In this document: positions 32,151 to 41,549 of the stretch, one piece after another | Numbering within the stretch: position 1 is the first letter of the stretch | Layout of the letters: each line of letters opens with the position of its first letter | From: DATJLY01 sp035518375 | GTDB taxonomy: Bacteria > Pseudomonadota > Alphaproteobacteria > ATCC43930 > CGMCC-115725 | Length of the DNA stretch: 64,000 bases | Reading direction: 5' to 3' | NCBI GenBank assembly: GCA_035518375.1 | Contig: DATIXQ010000129.1 | Coordinates: 1 to 64,000, forward strand | Program-made: the position numbers and the translations under genes | The notes under the pieces: generated by a model | The model's database searches: none | The model's input: the letters and a program-made list of their open reading frames with translations, nothing else | What the model was told of the DNA's origin: nothing

Positions 32151-33344
32151 CTAGCGGCGGAAGAAGTTTCCGGCCTGGACCTTCACCGTCGCGGTGGCAG
32201 GATCGAATGCGATGCCCATCGGGTCCTCGCCCGCGCCCACCTTCTTGATCTGGCGGCGCAAGAGGCGGCGGAGCTGGGCGATCCCCTTGTCGGACGTCGC
32301 CAGATGCTCTTCCGAATGGAGGCTGATCGGGCCTTGGCCCACCTGTGCCTCCCAGTCGCCGGGGAAGCGCTGGTGCTCCTCCTCGCTGAGCTGCGACCAG
32401 AGCCGCCCGTCATAATTGCGCGGCTCGCGCGGCACGAAGTTCTCAGGCACGCGACCCGCGTGGAAGAGGCGATAGCTGGTGTCGTCGACCGGCACGACCC
32501 AGCCGACGCGGCTGGCGGGCCCTTCCTTCATATGCACGTCCGGCACGATGCGGACATGCGGGAACAGCACCTGCGTGATGCGGTCCATCTCGCGCCCGTC
32601 ATCGAGCTTGCGATAAGCGACGTAGCGCATGCCGTGATCGGCCTCGTTCCAGGAGACGACCGGCATGACGCCGAACTCGGGCACGAACTGCACGCCGCTG
32701 AAGGTCGTGTGCAGGATCGGGAGATGGAACGGGTCCATCACGTTTTCCCAATCGTTGAGCCAGTTCGTGGGCACGATCTCGACCGTGGTGTCGCCGCCGC
32801 CGCCGGTGCTGGCGCCATCGGCGAGGAGCCGCTCGCCCGGCCCCAGATCCTCGAGCCGGTCATAGCGTGGCAGCGCCGGCTTCTTCGCCGGCGGACCCAT
32901 GTAGGCGAAGACGAGGCCATAGCGCTCCTCGACCGGGTACCAGGGCTGGCGGATTTTCTGGCGCTGCCGCCCGCCCTCGGGCTCGCACGGCTGATCGAGG
33001 CAGCGCCCCTCCACGTCGAAGAGCCAGCCGTGATAGCAGCAGCGGATGCCGTCATTCTCGACGCGGCCGTAATAGAGCGTGGTGCCGCGATGGCAGCAGC
33101 GCGGGTAAAGGAGACCCGGCCGGCCCTTGCGGTCGCGGAAGATGACGAGGTCCTCGCCGAGGATGCGGACGTTTTGCGGCGTGGGCCCAATCCGCTCGGA
33201 GAGCGCCACAGGGTGCCAATAGCGGCGCATGAACTCGCCGCACGGCGTGCCGGGCGCGACCTCGGTGATCTCGGCGTCGTGATGCTGCGGCGCGCGGCCA
33301 TAGGCCGTGCCGTCATCGGGCTGCCGGTTGCTCGTGCCTTCCAT
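32151..33344 (-). CDS. Rieske [2Fe-2S] oxygenase (paralogue D, VanA/PaO-like)
   Basis: A fourth Rieske oxygenase, 397 residues, clearly distinct from paralogues A-C. Rieske ligands are C83-x-H85 and C102-x2-H105, with the unusual double cysteines CCHRG and CCYHGW. The mononuclear-iron motif is D204-x2-H207-x4-H212 (DPFHLPILH). GGAGGAAGG precedes the ATG. It lies 35 bp after the ABC permease on the same strand, so it may end the homogentisate/ABC operon. No redox partner is seen. The substrate may be an aromatic ether or a substituted aromatic feeding homogentisate; this is inference. Confidence 0.88.
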   Translation of the reverse strand: MEGTSNRQPDDGTAYGRAPQHHDAEITEVAPGTPCGEFMRRYWHPVALSERIGPTPQNVRILGEDLVIFRDRKGRPGLLYPRCCHRGTTLYYGRVENDGIRCCYHGWLFDVEGRCLDQPCEPEGGRQRQKIRQPWYPVEERYGLVFAYMGPPAKKPALPRYDRLEDLGPGERLLADGASTGGGGDTTVEIVPTNWLNDWENVMDPFHLPILHTTFSGVQFVPEFGVMPVVSWNEADHGMRYVAYRKLDDGREMDRITQVLFPHVRIVPDVHMKEGPASRVGWVVPVDDTSYRLFHAGRVPENFVPREPRNYDGRLWSQLSEEEHQRFPGDWEAQVGQGPISLHSEEHLATSDKGIAQLRRLLRRQIKKVGAGEDPMGIAFDPATATVKVQAGNFFRR

Positions 33345-33379
33345 GTGCCTTCCTCCAGCGCCCTGATCCTAGCGCCCGC

Positions 33380-35107
33380 TCACCGGTCGCGCAGCATATG
33401 CCGCGCGAGGAAAATCACCGGCACGACGCAGACGACGATGAGGCTCCCCACCGCCGCGGCCGCCGCGCTGTCGTTCGCGACGAACAGATTCCACATGATG
33501 ACCGAGAGCACGGTGTTGTCGCGGCTCGCGAGAATCGTCGGCAGCGTGAACTCGCGAAAGCCGATGATGAAGAGCAGCACGAAATTGGCAACGAGGCTCG
33601 GCGCGATGAGCGGCAGCACGACACGGCGCATGGTTTCGAGCCAACGCCCGCCGGCGGCATAGGCCGCCTCCTCGAGCTCGCGATCGAGCTGCGTCAGGCT
33701 CGCGCGGGAGAGGCGGGTCGCCACCGCGAGGCGATAGGAATACGCGAGCACGAGCACCCCGACCGTGCCGTAGATGCCGATGGGGAGCGAGAGATAAAGC
33801 AGCATCGCAGCAAGGCCAACGATCACCGACGGCAGGCCGATCGAGACGATGCTGAGAAAATCGACGACCGCGCGTCCCGGCAGGCGCGAGCGCAGCACGG
33901 TCCAGGCGAGAAGCGCCCCCAACGTCGTCACGATCGCGGCGCTCGCGCCCGCGACGATGAAGGTGTTGCGGAGCGCGAGCCAGAAATCGCCGCGGGCAAA
34001 GAGCGCGCGGTAGGCCGCGAGGCTTGCTTTGGGCAGAAGGGCGAGCGACGGCGGCGCATAGCCGTAGAAGCTCGTCCACAGCAGCACGGCCGCCGGCAGC
34101 ACGACGGCGATGGCGAGGTAGAAGAAAACGAGCGCGACGGCAGGCGCGGCCCAGGCGCCGAGCGGATAGCGCAGCGGCCGGAACGCTTTGCCGCGCACCG
34201 TGGCAAAGCGCTGCGATTCGGCGACAAGGCGGTTGTAGAGCACGAGCAGCGCCATCGCCGCCGCGAGAAACGGCAGCGCGACCGAGGCGGCGCGGCCGAA
34301 CGCCGGCAGGTTGGTATCGGGATTGAGCTCGTAATAGATACGCGTGCTGAAGATGTCGATGCGCGCCGGCAGGCCGATGACGAGCGGCATCTCGAACTGC
34401 TCGAGCGCCACCAACACGGCAAGGATAAGGGGAGCGAGAATGCCCGGGCGCAACACCGGCAGCGTAACGCGCCAGAAGCTCGACCAGGGCGGCGCACCGG
34501 CAGCACTTCCCGCCTCCTCGAGCGCCGGGTTCATCGAGCGCAACGCCGCCGACAGAAGCAGGAACAGGAACGGTACGAGCGCAACACCTTGCGCAAAGAT
34601 GAGGCCGGCCATGCTGAAGATGTCGATGGGGCCGTCGCCCGCGGTTCCAGTTGCGGCGCGAAACGCGAGATTGATCCAGCCGGCGTGGGGCCCGAGGAGA
34701 AAGATCCACGCGACCGCCAGCACGACGCCAGGCACAAGCAGCGGGAAGAGCACGCTCGTATAGATAAGCGAGCGCAACGGCATGTCCGTGCGCTCGACGA
34801 GCCAAGCGAGGGCGAACGCCACCGCGAAGCCCAAAGCCACCGAGCCCGCCACGAACTCGAGCGTGCCGGGCACGACAACCGCGTAGAGGCGGCGATCGAG
34901 ATAGATCGCGGCGAGATTATCGAGCGTCCAGTGCGAGCCCGGCTCGAACGGCAGATCGTCCTTGGGCCCGCGGAAGGCCGCAGCGAGCAGCATCACGAGC
35001 GGCGCCGAAATGAGATAAAGCGCGAATGCCGCCGCCGCCGCGAGGATCGCCGTTCCAGCCGCGCCGGTTTCCCTGAAGCGCGCCGCGAACGGCGGGCGAA
35101 GCGTCAT
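33380..35107 (-). CDS. ABC transporter permease, two-domain Fe3+/spermidine (FbpB-like) type
   Basis: Inner-membrane permease of 575 residues composed of two BPD-type modules, each with about six hydrophobic segments. EAA loops are visible in each half (ALEEAGSAAGAPPWSSFWRVTLPVLRPGI about residues 196-224 and ELEEAAYAAGGRWLETMRRVVLPLI about 482-506). The fused layout matches iron(III), thiamine and phosphonate importers. Its start overlaps the binding-protein stop by 4 bp. No ATP-binding subunit gene lies in this window, so the ATPase must come from elsewhere or be shared. Confidence 0.87.
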   Translation of the reverse strand: MTLRPPFAARFRETGAAGTAILAAAAAFALYLISAPLVMLLAAAFRGPKDDLPFEPGSHWTLDNLAAIYLDRRLYAVVVPGTLEFVAGSVALGFAVAFALAWLVERTDMPLRSLIYTSVLFPLLVPGVVLAVAWIFLLGPHAGWINLAFRAATGTAGDGPIDIFSMAGLIFAQGVALVPFLFLLLSAALRSMNPALEEAGSAAGAPPWSSFWRVTLPVLRPGILAPLILAVLVALEQFEMPLVIGLPARIDIFSTRIYYELNPDTNLPAFGRAASVALPFLAAAMALLVLYNRLVAESQRFATVRGKAFRPLRYPLGAWAAPAVALVFFYLAIAVVLPAAVLLWTSFYGYAPPSLALLPKASLAAYRALFARGDFWLALRNTFIVAGASAAIVTTLGALLAWTVLRSRLPGRAVVDFLSIVSIGLPSVIVGLAAMLLYLSLPIGIYGTVGVLVLAYSYRLAVATRLSRASLTQLDRELEEAAYAAGGRWLETMRRVVLPLIAPSLVANFVLLFIIGFREFTLPTILASRDNTVLSVIMWNLFVANDSAAAAAVGSLIVVCVVPVIFLARHMLRDR

Positions 35108-36120
35108 TTCTCGCCGCGCACCAGGGCGGAGAAGCTCTCGTAGTATTTCGCGCGCTGATCCATCGTGTCGGTGTCTTCGAGCACGATCCTAGAGCCCTTC
35201 GCATGGATTTCCGCGGCGAGCGCGGACGTCGAGCCGGGGCGGATGTCGGCTTCGTGGATGACGCTCTCGTAAAGCGCGCGCCCCTCGTCGGAGGCGAGCC
35301 ACGCGGCGAGCAGGAGCGCCGCGTTCGGATGAGGCGCATCCTTGAAGACGGCGACCGCGAACTGCGCCGCCGGAACCGTGTCCATCACGACATAGCCGCT
35401 CGGTACACCGTCGGCGGTGTAGCGGTAGGAGAGCGCCACCGAATCCCCGACCGCGAGCACGCGCTCGCCGCTCTTCAAGAGCGCTTCGGCGGGCGCGTTG
35501 GTGACGAGGAGCTTGCGCTCGTCAATGAGCGTACGGCCCCAGCGCTCGGTCCGCTCCGGCCCCCAGCCGAGCGCCAGAAAGCCCATGAGCCGCGGGAGCA
35601 GGAAGGTCTGCGCCGTGAGCTTGCCGGTCCATTTGGGATCGGTGAGATCGTCCCACGTGCGCGGCAATTCGGACGCGGCGATGTGGTCTTTCGCGTAGAC
35701 GACGGAATAGACGAAATTGTGCGTCGCGATCGCGTGGCCATCAAACGCGACGTTGCCTAGTGCGAGGCCGAAGCGCGCCCAGTCGATCTTCTCTAGGAGG
35801 TCGCGCTTCTCGACCTCGATCATGCCGCCCAAGGAAAAGCTCCAGGTGTCGAAGGAATGACGCCCGGCGCGCGCTTCGGCGATGATCTTGGTGGCCGCCT
35901 GGAGATCGGCCACCGTCCTCACCTCGATGCCGGGGAAGCGTTTCGCGAAATATTCCGGGACCCATTCGACTTCGACCGCGGCGGGTCCGGAGAGCACGAC
36001 TTCTTTTTCGGCCTTCGCCTTCTCGTAGAGCGCGGCGAGCGCGGGATTAAGGTCCGCGGCGGCAGCCGGCAGGCTCGCGGCCCAGAGCAGCGCCACGGCG
36101 CCAAGCAAGGTGCGCATCAT
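35104..36120 (-). CDS. ABC transporter substrate-binding protein (Fe3+/extracellular type 1-like)
   Basis: Periplasmic binding protein of about 338 residues. The N-terminus is a clear signal peptide (LLGAVALLWAASLPAAAA), then LNPALAALYEKAKAEKEVVLSGP, VPEYFAKRFPGIEVRTV and a helix of the type found in FbpA/SfuA proteins. A run of three possible starts exists; ATG 36120 is preferred because GAGGGTT precedes it, while ATG 36132 overlaps the fumarylacetoacetase stop. It is coupled to the permease downstream. The ligand may be iron, used by the two neighbouring non-heme iron enzymes, or an organic acid. Confidence 0.82.
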   Translation of the reverse strand: MMRTLLGAVALLWAASLPAAAADLNPALAALYEKAKAEKEVVLSGPAAVEVEWVPEYFAKRFPGIEVRTVADLQAATKIIAEARAGRHSFDTWSFSLGGMIEVEKRDLLEKIDWARFGLALGNVAFDGHAIATHNFVYSVVYAKDHIAASELPRTWDDLTDPKWTGKLTAQTFLLPRLMGFLALGWGPERTERWGRTLIDERKLLVTNAPAEALLKSGERVLAVGDSVALSYRYTADGVPSGYVVMDTVPAAQFAVAVFKDAPHPNAALLLAAWLASDEGRALYESVIHEADIRPGSTSALAAEIHAKGSRIVLEDTDTMDQRAKYYESFSALVRGEK

Positions 36121-36128
36121 AAGAACCC

Positions 36129-37439
36129 TCATGCCGCCGGAAGGATGAGGCCACGCGCCTCGCCGAAACCGATCCCGACGGCGCCCGGCTTCTCGGCGCG
36201 GGCGCGGAAGATCACCTCGTCGCCGTCTTCGAGCCAGCGCCGCTCCTCGCCGTTCGCGAGCTTCATCGCCTCGCTGCCGCGTTTCGTGATCTCGAGGAGA
36301 CAGCCGAGCGTGCCCGGCTGCGGCCCCGACAGCGTGCCGGTCGCGAGGAGATCGCCCGGACGCAGATTGCAGCCGTTCGACGTGTGGTGCGCCACCATTT
36401 GCGCCACCGTCCAATAGCCGTTCCGCGCGTTGCAGAGGGCAAAACGCATCGGCGCGCCGCGAGCTTCGCGACTTTTAGGCGTGACGATGAGCGCTTCGAG
36501 CGCGATGTCGAAGCCACCTTCGCCTTGCTGCGCGAGATGCGGCAGCGGCGCGGGATCGCCCGCCGCGTGCGCCTCGTTCGCAGCGCGGAAGGGCTCCAGC
36601 GCCGCCTTCGTCACGATCCATGGCGACACAGTCGTGCAGAAGCTTTTGCCGAGGAACGGACCCAAAGGCTGCGACTCCCATCCCTGGATGTCGCGCGCCG
36701 ACCAATCGTTCAAAAGACAGAAGCCGAAGATGTGCTCTTCCGCGCGGGCGATCGGGATCGGCTCGCCCATCGCGTTGCCGGCACCGATATAGAAGCCCAA
36801 CTCCACTTCGCAATCGAGCGAGCGCGACGGGCTCAAGAGCGGCGCGTCGCTTCCCTGCCGGCGGATCTGGCCCTTGGGCCGCCGGAAATTCGTGCCGCTC
36901 GGCACGATCGAGGAAGTGCGGCTGTGGTAAGCAACCGGCAGGTACTTGAAGTTCGGCATCAGCGGATTTTCGGGACGGAAGGCACGGCCGGCGTTGGTCG
37001 CGTGATGGATCGAGCTGAAGAAATCGGAGAAATCGCCGATCTCGGCCGGTAGCAGCAGCTCGGCATCCGCCATCGCGACGAGATGCGGCTCGATGCTCGC
37101 GCGCCGCGCCGAGCCTTCGCTGCCGAGCATTTCGGACAGCTCGCGCCGCAGCGCGTTCGTGGGCCCATTGCCGAGCGCCATCAAAGGATTGAGCGTGGCG
37201 CCGCTGGCCGCAGCAGCAGCCATCGCGGCGGCGCCCGAGAAGATCGCGGCGCGATGTGCAGCCGCGAGATCGACGATGCGGTCGCCGATGGCGACGCCGC
37301 CACGCGCCGCTTCCGGCACGCCTTTGCGCCGGAAGATTCCGAGCGGCAGGTTCTGCAGCGGGAAATCCGTGCCCAGCGCGTTCGCCGCTTCGACCCAGCT
37401 CTTGCGCTTTGGGTCGTGAGTTTCGTCGAGTGCCATCAT
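36129..37439 (-). CDS. fahA: fumarylacetoacetase
   Basis: Last enzyme of tyrosine/homogentisate catabolism, cleaving fumarylacetoacetate to fumarate and acetoacetate. The 436-residue protein has the FAH N-terminal domain (NLPLGIFRRKG at about residue 30) and the hydrolase domain with metal ligands in LDCEVELGFYIGAG and FGFCLLNDWSARDIQGWE, followed by GKSFCTTVSPWIVT. ATG 37439 overlaps the hmgA stop by 4 bp. It is followed by the ABC genes. Maleylacetoacetate isomerase and 4-hydroxyphenylpyruvate dioxygenase are not in this window. Confidence 0.93.
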   Translation of the reverse strand: MMALDETHDPKRKSWVEAANALGTDFPLQNLPLGIFRRKGVPEAARGGVAIGDRIVDLAAAHRAAIFSGAAAMAAAAASGATLNPLMALGNGPTNALRRELSEMLGSEGSARRASIEPHLVAMADAELLLPAEIGDFSDFFSSIHHATNAGRAFRPENPLMPNFKYLPVAYHSRTSSIVPSGTNFRRPKGQIRRQGSDAPLLSPSRSLDCEVELGFYIGAGNAMGEPIPIARAEEHIFGFCLLNDWSARDIQGWESQPLGPFLGKSFCTTVSPWIVTKAALEPFRAANEAHAAGDPAPLPHLAQQGEGGFDIALEALIVTPKSREARGAPMRFALCNARNGYWTVAQMVAHHTSNGCNLRPGDLLATGTLSGPQPGTLGCLLEITKRGSEAMKLANGEERRWLEDGDEVIFRARAEKPGAVGIGFGEARGLILPAA

Positions 37440-38728
37440 CTTCCCCGGAAGTGGTTTTCGAAGCCGCTCCAGACGCTATCGTAGTCATGCTGCAAGGCGG
37501 GTGTCTCGAGCGCGTAGCGCGTCGGGCGGCAGACGAGCCGCGTTTCGAACATGAAGGCCAGAGTATCGGCAAGATAATAGGGCTTGAGCTCGGCCGTCGA
37601 AGCCTCGGCATAGGTCGCGCGGTCGGGCCCATGCGCGGCGAGGCAGTTGTGCAACGTGGCACCACCCGGCACGAAACCTTGCGCCTTCGCCTCGTAGGCG
37701 CCGTGGATCAGGCCCATGAACTCGCTCATCACGTTCCTGTGGAACCACGGCAGGCGGAACGTGTGCTCGGCCACCTGCCAGCGCGGCGGAAATATCACGA
37801 AATCGACGTTGGCGGTTCCGGCATGCTCGGAGGGCGAGGTCAGCACCGTGAAGATCGACGGGTCGGCGTGGTCGAAGCTCACCGTGTTGATGACCATGAA
37901 ATTCGCGAGATCGTATTTATAGGGGACGTAGTTGCCGTGCCAGGCGACAACATCGAGCGGCGAATGGTCGAGCTCGGCAGCCCAGAGATTGCCCTCGAAT
38001 TTCTGCACGAGCTCGGTCTTCGTGTCGCGGTCCTCGTAGGCCGCGACGGGGGCGAGGAAATCGCGCGGATTGGCAAGCCCGTTGGCCCCGATCGGCCCAA
38101 GCTCCGGAAGGCGAAGCTGCGCGCCGTAATTCTCGCACACATAGCCGCGCGCCGTGCCGTCCGGCAGCTCGACGCGGAACTTGACGCCGCGCGGCACGAC
38201 GGCGATCTCGCCGGGCGCGGCCTCGAGCGCGCCAAGCTCGGTGCGCAGCAGTACACGCCCTTCCTGCGGCACGAGCAGAAGCTCGCCGTCGGCATCGGCG
38301 AAGGTGCGGTCGACCATCGCGCGGCTCGCGACATAGCAATGAATGGCGACGCCGAAGCGCTGCGAGGCATCGCCATTGCCGGCTAGCGTCACGAGCCCGT
38401 CGACGAAATCCGTCGGCGCCGCGGGCAGCGGCAGCGGATCCCAGCGCAGGCGGTTCGGCGGTGGCACTGCCTCGTCGAAGGGAGTCGAGCGGATCAATCC
38501 GCTGCCGACGCGGCGATAAGGCCCGTGCGCGGCCGAGGGCCTGATGCGGTAGAGCCAGGTGCGGCGGTTCTCGGCCCGCGGCGCGGTGAAGGGCGTGCCG
38601 GAAACGCCTTCGGCATAAAGGCCCAAAGGCGGCTTCTGCGGCGAGTTCTGGCCTTTGGGCAGCGCCCCCGGCACCGCCTCGGTCGCGAACTCGTTGCCGA
38701 AGCCCGAGAGATAGCGAAGCTCGCTCAT
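37436..38728 (-). CDS. hmgA: homogentisate 1,2-dioxygenase
   Basis: Fe(II)-dependent ring-cleavage enzyme converting homogentisate to maleylacetoacetate; 430 residues, the normal size. It begins LRYLSGFGNEFATEAVPGALP and contains the iron-site region PWFHRNVMSEFMGLIHG and, later, NCLAAHGPDRATYAEAS. GAGGAGG precedes ATG 38728; the frame is open to 39247, which is rejected. It is coupled to fahA and probably transcribed with the amidotransferase gene 86 bp upstream. Phenylalanine/tyrosine breakdown is the established role. Confidence 0.95.
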   Translation of the reverse strand: MSELRYLSGFGNEFATEAVPGALPKGQNSPQKPPLGLYAEGVSGTPFTAPRAENRRTWLYRIRPSAAHGPYRRVGSGLIRSTPFDEAVPPPNRLRWDPLPLPAAPTDFVDGLVTLAGNGDASQRFGVAIHCYVASRAMVDRTFADADGELLLVPQEGRVLLRTELGALEAAPGEIAVVPRGVKFRVELPDGTARGYVCENYGAQLRLPELGPIGANGLANPRDFLAPVAAYEDRDTKTELVQKFEGNLWAAELDHSPLDVVAWHGNYVPYKYDLANFMVINTVSFDHADPSIFTVLTSPSEHAGTANVDFVIFPPRWQVAEHTFRLPWFHRNVMSEFMGLIHGAYEAKAQGFVPGGATLHNCLAAHGPDRATYAEASTAELKPYYLADTLAFMFETRLVCRPTRYALETPALQHDYDSVWSGFENHFRGR

Positions 38729-38814
38729 ATGCGCCTCCTCGCGGCAAACGCCATTTGGCTTCGTTTCGCCGCGTTCGGCAACAGGCAGGATCGGCTGGTC
38801 GCGATAGCGCGCGA

Positions 38815-39510
38815 TCAGAAGCCGGCGAGCCAGGCCGCAAGCACGCGCTCGCCGGCGGCGACAAGCCCCGGCGCGTGGCGCGTGGACTGGGCGCGCAGCT
38901 CGGCGATGCTCACCCCGTCGCTCGCGGCGATCTCGCAGGTATGCCCGACATACCAGCGCTCGAGGCCTTTCGCCGTCGTCTCGATGTGGAATTGCAGCGC
39001 GAGGCCATGCCGGCCGACGGCGAAGGCCTGGTGCGCCGTGCGCGGGCTTGCGGCGAGAAGCTCGGCGCCGGCCGGAAGATCGAACGTGTCGCCGTGCCAA
39101 TGCAGCACCGGCACGCCATCGAGCGCGGCGAGCGGCGACTGCTTGCCGGCGCGGGTGAGCTCGATCGGCGCCCAGCCAATCTCCTTGAAGCCCGCGGGAT
39201 AAATCTTGGCGCCCAGGGCCTTCGCCATGAGCTGCGCGCCAAGACATATGCCAAGCACCGGGCGCCTTTCGGCAAGGCGCCTCGCGATGAGCGCGGTCTC
39301 GGCCGCGAGGAAAGGATAATCGGCCTCTTCGTAGACGCCGATCGGGCCACCGAGAACGACGAGAAGATCGGCGGCGGCAAGCTCGCGCGCGGCGAGACCG
39401 TCGATCGCGGCGTCGCGATAGTGGAACTCGTAGCCGCTCGCCACGAGCGCGGCGGCGAGCGCGTCGAGATCCTCGAAAGCGACATGGCGGAGCGCGACCG
39501 CGCGCTTCAT
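38815..39510 (-). CDS. class I glutamine amidotransferase-like protein
   Basis: A 231-residue stand-alone GATase1 domain (GMP-synthase/YfeJ-like). The nucleophile elbow is LGICLGAQLMAKALG with Cys near residue 88; the His partner is in ALQFHIETT (about residue 177) followed by Glu. Such proteins release ammonia from gamma-glutamyl compounds or hydrolyse gamma-glutamyl amines. It precedes hmgA on the same strand but has no established link to homogentisate. No convincing ribosome-binding site precedes the ATG. Confidence 0.85.
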   Translation of the reverse strand: MKRAVALRHVAFEDLDALAAALVASGYEFHYRDAAIDGLAARELAAADLLVVLGGPIGVYEEADYPFLAAETALIARRLAERRPVLGICLGAQLMAKALGAKIYPAGFKEIGWAPIELTRAGKQSPLAALDGVPVLHWHGDTFDLPAGAELLAASPRTAHQAFAVGRHGLALQFHIETTAKGLERWYVGHTCEIAASDGVSIAELRAQSTRHAPGLVAAGERVLAAWLAGF

Positions 39511-39543
39511 CGCGCGGAGATTACCGCGCGTGCCGTTGTATCT

Positions 39544-40263
39544 CTACAACACGCCGAGCATGTCACCGACGAGCGGATGACGGACGATATCGCGCTCCGT
39601 GAGGCGGACGACGGCAACGCCCGAGAGCGCCTCAAGCCGGCGCGCAATCTCGGTCAGGCCCGAAAGGCCCTCGAGCAGGTCGCTCTGGTCGGGATCGCCC
39701 GTCACCACCATGGTCGAATGCCAGCCGAGCCGGGTCAGCAGCATCTTGATCTGGCCGTAGGTGCAGTTCTGCGCCTCGTCGATGACGATGAAGGCGTTGT
39801 TGAGCGTGCGGCCGCGCATGTAGGCGATGGGCGCGATCTCGATCGCGCCTTCGGCCAGGAGCTGCTTCAGCCGCCGGCCGCCGAGCCGCTCGGCAAGCGC
39901 GTCGTAGAGCGGGCGCAGATAGGGCGCGAGCTTCTCCTCGAGGTCGCCGGGCAGGAAGCCAAGCCGCTCGCCCGCCTCGACCGCAGGCCGGGTGAGGACG
40001 ATCCGGCCGATGCGGCCGGCCTCGAGCGCCTCGACCGCGGCGGTAATGGCGAGATAGGTCTTGCCGGTGCCGGCCGGCCCCAGCGCCAGGATCAGATTGT
40101 GGCGCCCGAACGCCGCCATGAGCGCGCGCTGCGTATCGCTGCGCGGGCGGACCGTCCGGACATAGGCCTGATCGCGATCGCCCTCGCCCTCCGCACCATG
40201 ATCCCACGGGCTCCCGAACAACGGTTCGACATTCGATTGGGCGCGGTTCGGGCGTTTGGCCAT
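39544..40263 (-). CDS. PhoH-family P-loop ATPase
   Basis: Short PhoH-like protein, 239 residues from ATG 40263 with GAAGGA upstream. Walker A is LGPAGTGKTYLA and Walker B AFIVIDEAQN, with GDPDQSDL as the sensor-like motif. Family members are ribosome-associated ATPases involved in RNA metabolism. This form lacks the extra N-terminal domains of some PhoH2 proteins. The open frame extends back to 40425, but the additional residues are Arg/Pro-rich and not protein-like. It stands alone between the amidotransferase and gpsA. Confidence 0.88.
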   Translation of the reverse strand: MAKRPNRAQSNVEPLFGSPWDHGAEGEGDRDQAYVRTVRPRSDTQRALMAAFGRHNLILALGPAGTGKTYLAITAAVEALEAGRIGRIVLTRPAVEAGERLGFLPGDLEEKLAPYLRPLYDALAERLGGRRLKQLLAEGAIEIAPIAYMRGRTLNNAFIVIDEAQNCTYGQIKMLLTRLGWHSTMVVTGDPDQSDLLEGLSGLTEIARRLEALSGVAVVRLTERDIVRHPLVGDMLGVL

Positions 40264-40480
40264 GGCTCGTCCTTCTGTAGGTAAGGGTTTGAGACACAAT
40301 GGGAATCTATCGCGCCCGAGGGGCGGCGGGAGGGTCGCGCGGCGGCGATGTCGGAAGGAGCTTCGGGGACGATGCGCAGCAGCCGTAAGACCAAGGCGGG
40401 AGCCCACCAAATCGACGTCGGTCACGATACCGGAATTTCCGGTTTGTCACCAGCCGTTGTAGGCCGATTTGGCGACACTA
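40264..40480. other. spacer between phoH-like gene and gpsA; no feature recognised
   Basis: About 217 bp upstream of the PhoH-like gene and downstream of gpsA, both on the minus strand. It presumably holds the promoter of the PhoH-like gene. No hairpin with a T-tract, clear promoter boxes or small gene is seen. Confidence 0.4.
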
Positions 40481-41485
40481 CTATGACTTGGCGTCGGATA
40501 GCCCTGATTCCGAGCGAAAAGGCCGCGCCAGCAAAGTCGCCACGACCTCGTCGATGGCAGCGCCGCGGTGGAGGATGGCGTCGATCCCGGCGGCGATCGG
40601 CATTTCGACGCCGACTCGCGTGGCGAGCGCCACCGCGGCCGGAGCCGTGCTCACCCCTTCGGCGACGGAACGGCGCGCGCCCTGGATTTCGGCGAGCGTG
40701 CGGCCTTCGCCCAGCGCGACGCCGAGCGAATAGTTGCGCGACTGCAGGCTGGTGCAGGTGAGGGTGAGGTCGCCGAGGCCCGAGAGGCCGAAGAGCGTCT
40801 CGTGCCGCCCGCCTTTGGCGACCGCGAGCCGCATCATCTCGGCCAAGCCCCGCGTCAGCAGGGCCGCGCGCGCATTCTCGCCAAGGCCGCGGCCAACGAC
40901 GATGCCGCAGGCGATAGCCTCGACGTTCTTGATCGCGCCGCCGATCTCGGCGCCCACGGGATCGTCCGAGAGATAGGGCCTGAACGCACGGCTGCCGAGC
41001 GCCGCGACGAGCTTTTCCCCGAGCACGCGGTCGGAGGCGGCGAGCGTCACCGCGGTCGGCTGGCCGCGCGCCACTTCGGAGGCGAAGGTCGGTCCGGACA
41101 GAACGGCCACAGCCACGCCGGGTAAGGTCTCGCTCAAGACCTCGCTCATGAGCGCGCCGGTCCTCGTCTCGACGCCCTTGGTGCAGATGACGACCGGCGC
41201 GGCCGGCGCCAGCGTAAGTCCGCCCGTCACCGCGCGCACGAACTGGGCCGGGACCGCGAGCAGCACGAGCTCCGCGCGCGCGGCCTCGGCGAGATCGGCG
41301 GTGGCGCGGACGCCCGGATCGAGCGCCACGCCCGGCAGAAACACCGGATTCTCGTGCCCCGCGTTGATGGCGGCGACCGTATCGGTCTCGTGCGCCCAGA
41401 GGAGAACCTCGCGGTCCGCGCGCGCGAGCGTCTGCGCGAGCGCCGTGCCCCACGCCCCTCCACCTAGAATGAAGATGCGGTTCAT
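40481..41485 (-). CDS. gpsA: NAD(P)+-dependent glycerol-3-phosphate dehydrogenase
   Basis: Reduces dihydroxyacetone phosphate to sn-glycerol 3-phosphate for phospholipid synthesis; 334 residues. The NAD(P) motif ILGGGAWGTALAQTLA is at residues 5-20; KGVETRTGALMSEVL, VLSGPTFASEVA and the catalytic Lys region AIKNVEAIACGI are all present, as is the GLSGLGDLTLTCTS signature. AGGAGG precedes ATG 41485. It is 64 bp after tsaD on the same strand, a common alphaproteobacterial arrangement. Confidence 0.95.
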   Translation of the reverse strand: MNRIFILGGGAWGTALAQTLARADREVLLWAHETDTVAAINAGHENPVFLPGVALDPGVRATADLAEAARAELVLLAVPAQFVRAVTGGLTLAPAAPVVICTKGVETRTGALMSEVLSETLPGVAVAVLSGPTFASEVARGQPTAVTLAASDRVLGEKLVAALGSRAFRPYLSDDPVGAEIGGAIKNVEAIACGIVVGRGLGENARAALLTRGLAEMMRLAVAKGGRHETLFGLSGLGDLTLTCTSLQSRNYSLGVALGEGRTLAEIQGARRSVAEGVSTAPAAVALATRVGVEMPIAAGIDAILHRGAAIDEVVATLLARPFRSESGLSDAKS

Positions 41486-41549
41486 GCGCCTCCTGGCCGG
41501 AGGATGGAGGCGGCGGAGAACGGGCGCAAGCGGACCCCCTTCGTTGCTC

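Noticed and set aside
33398..35143. 581-codon plus-strand frame rich in Arg, His and Glu
   Set aside because: Lies antisense to the ABC permease with clear EAA loops; composition is not protein-like.
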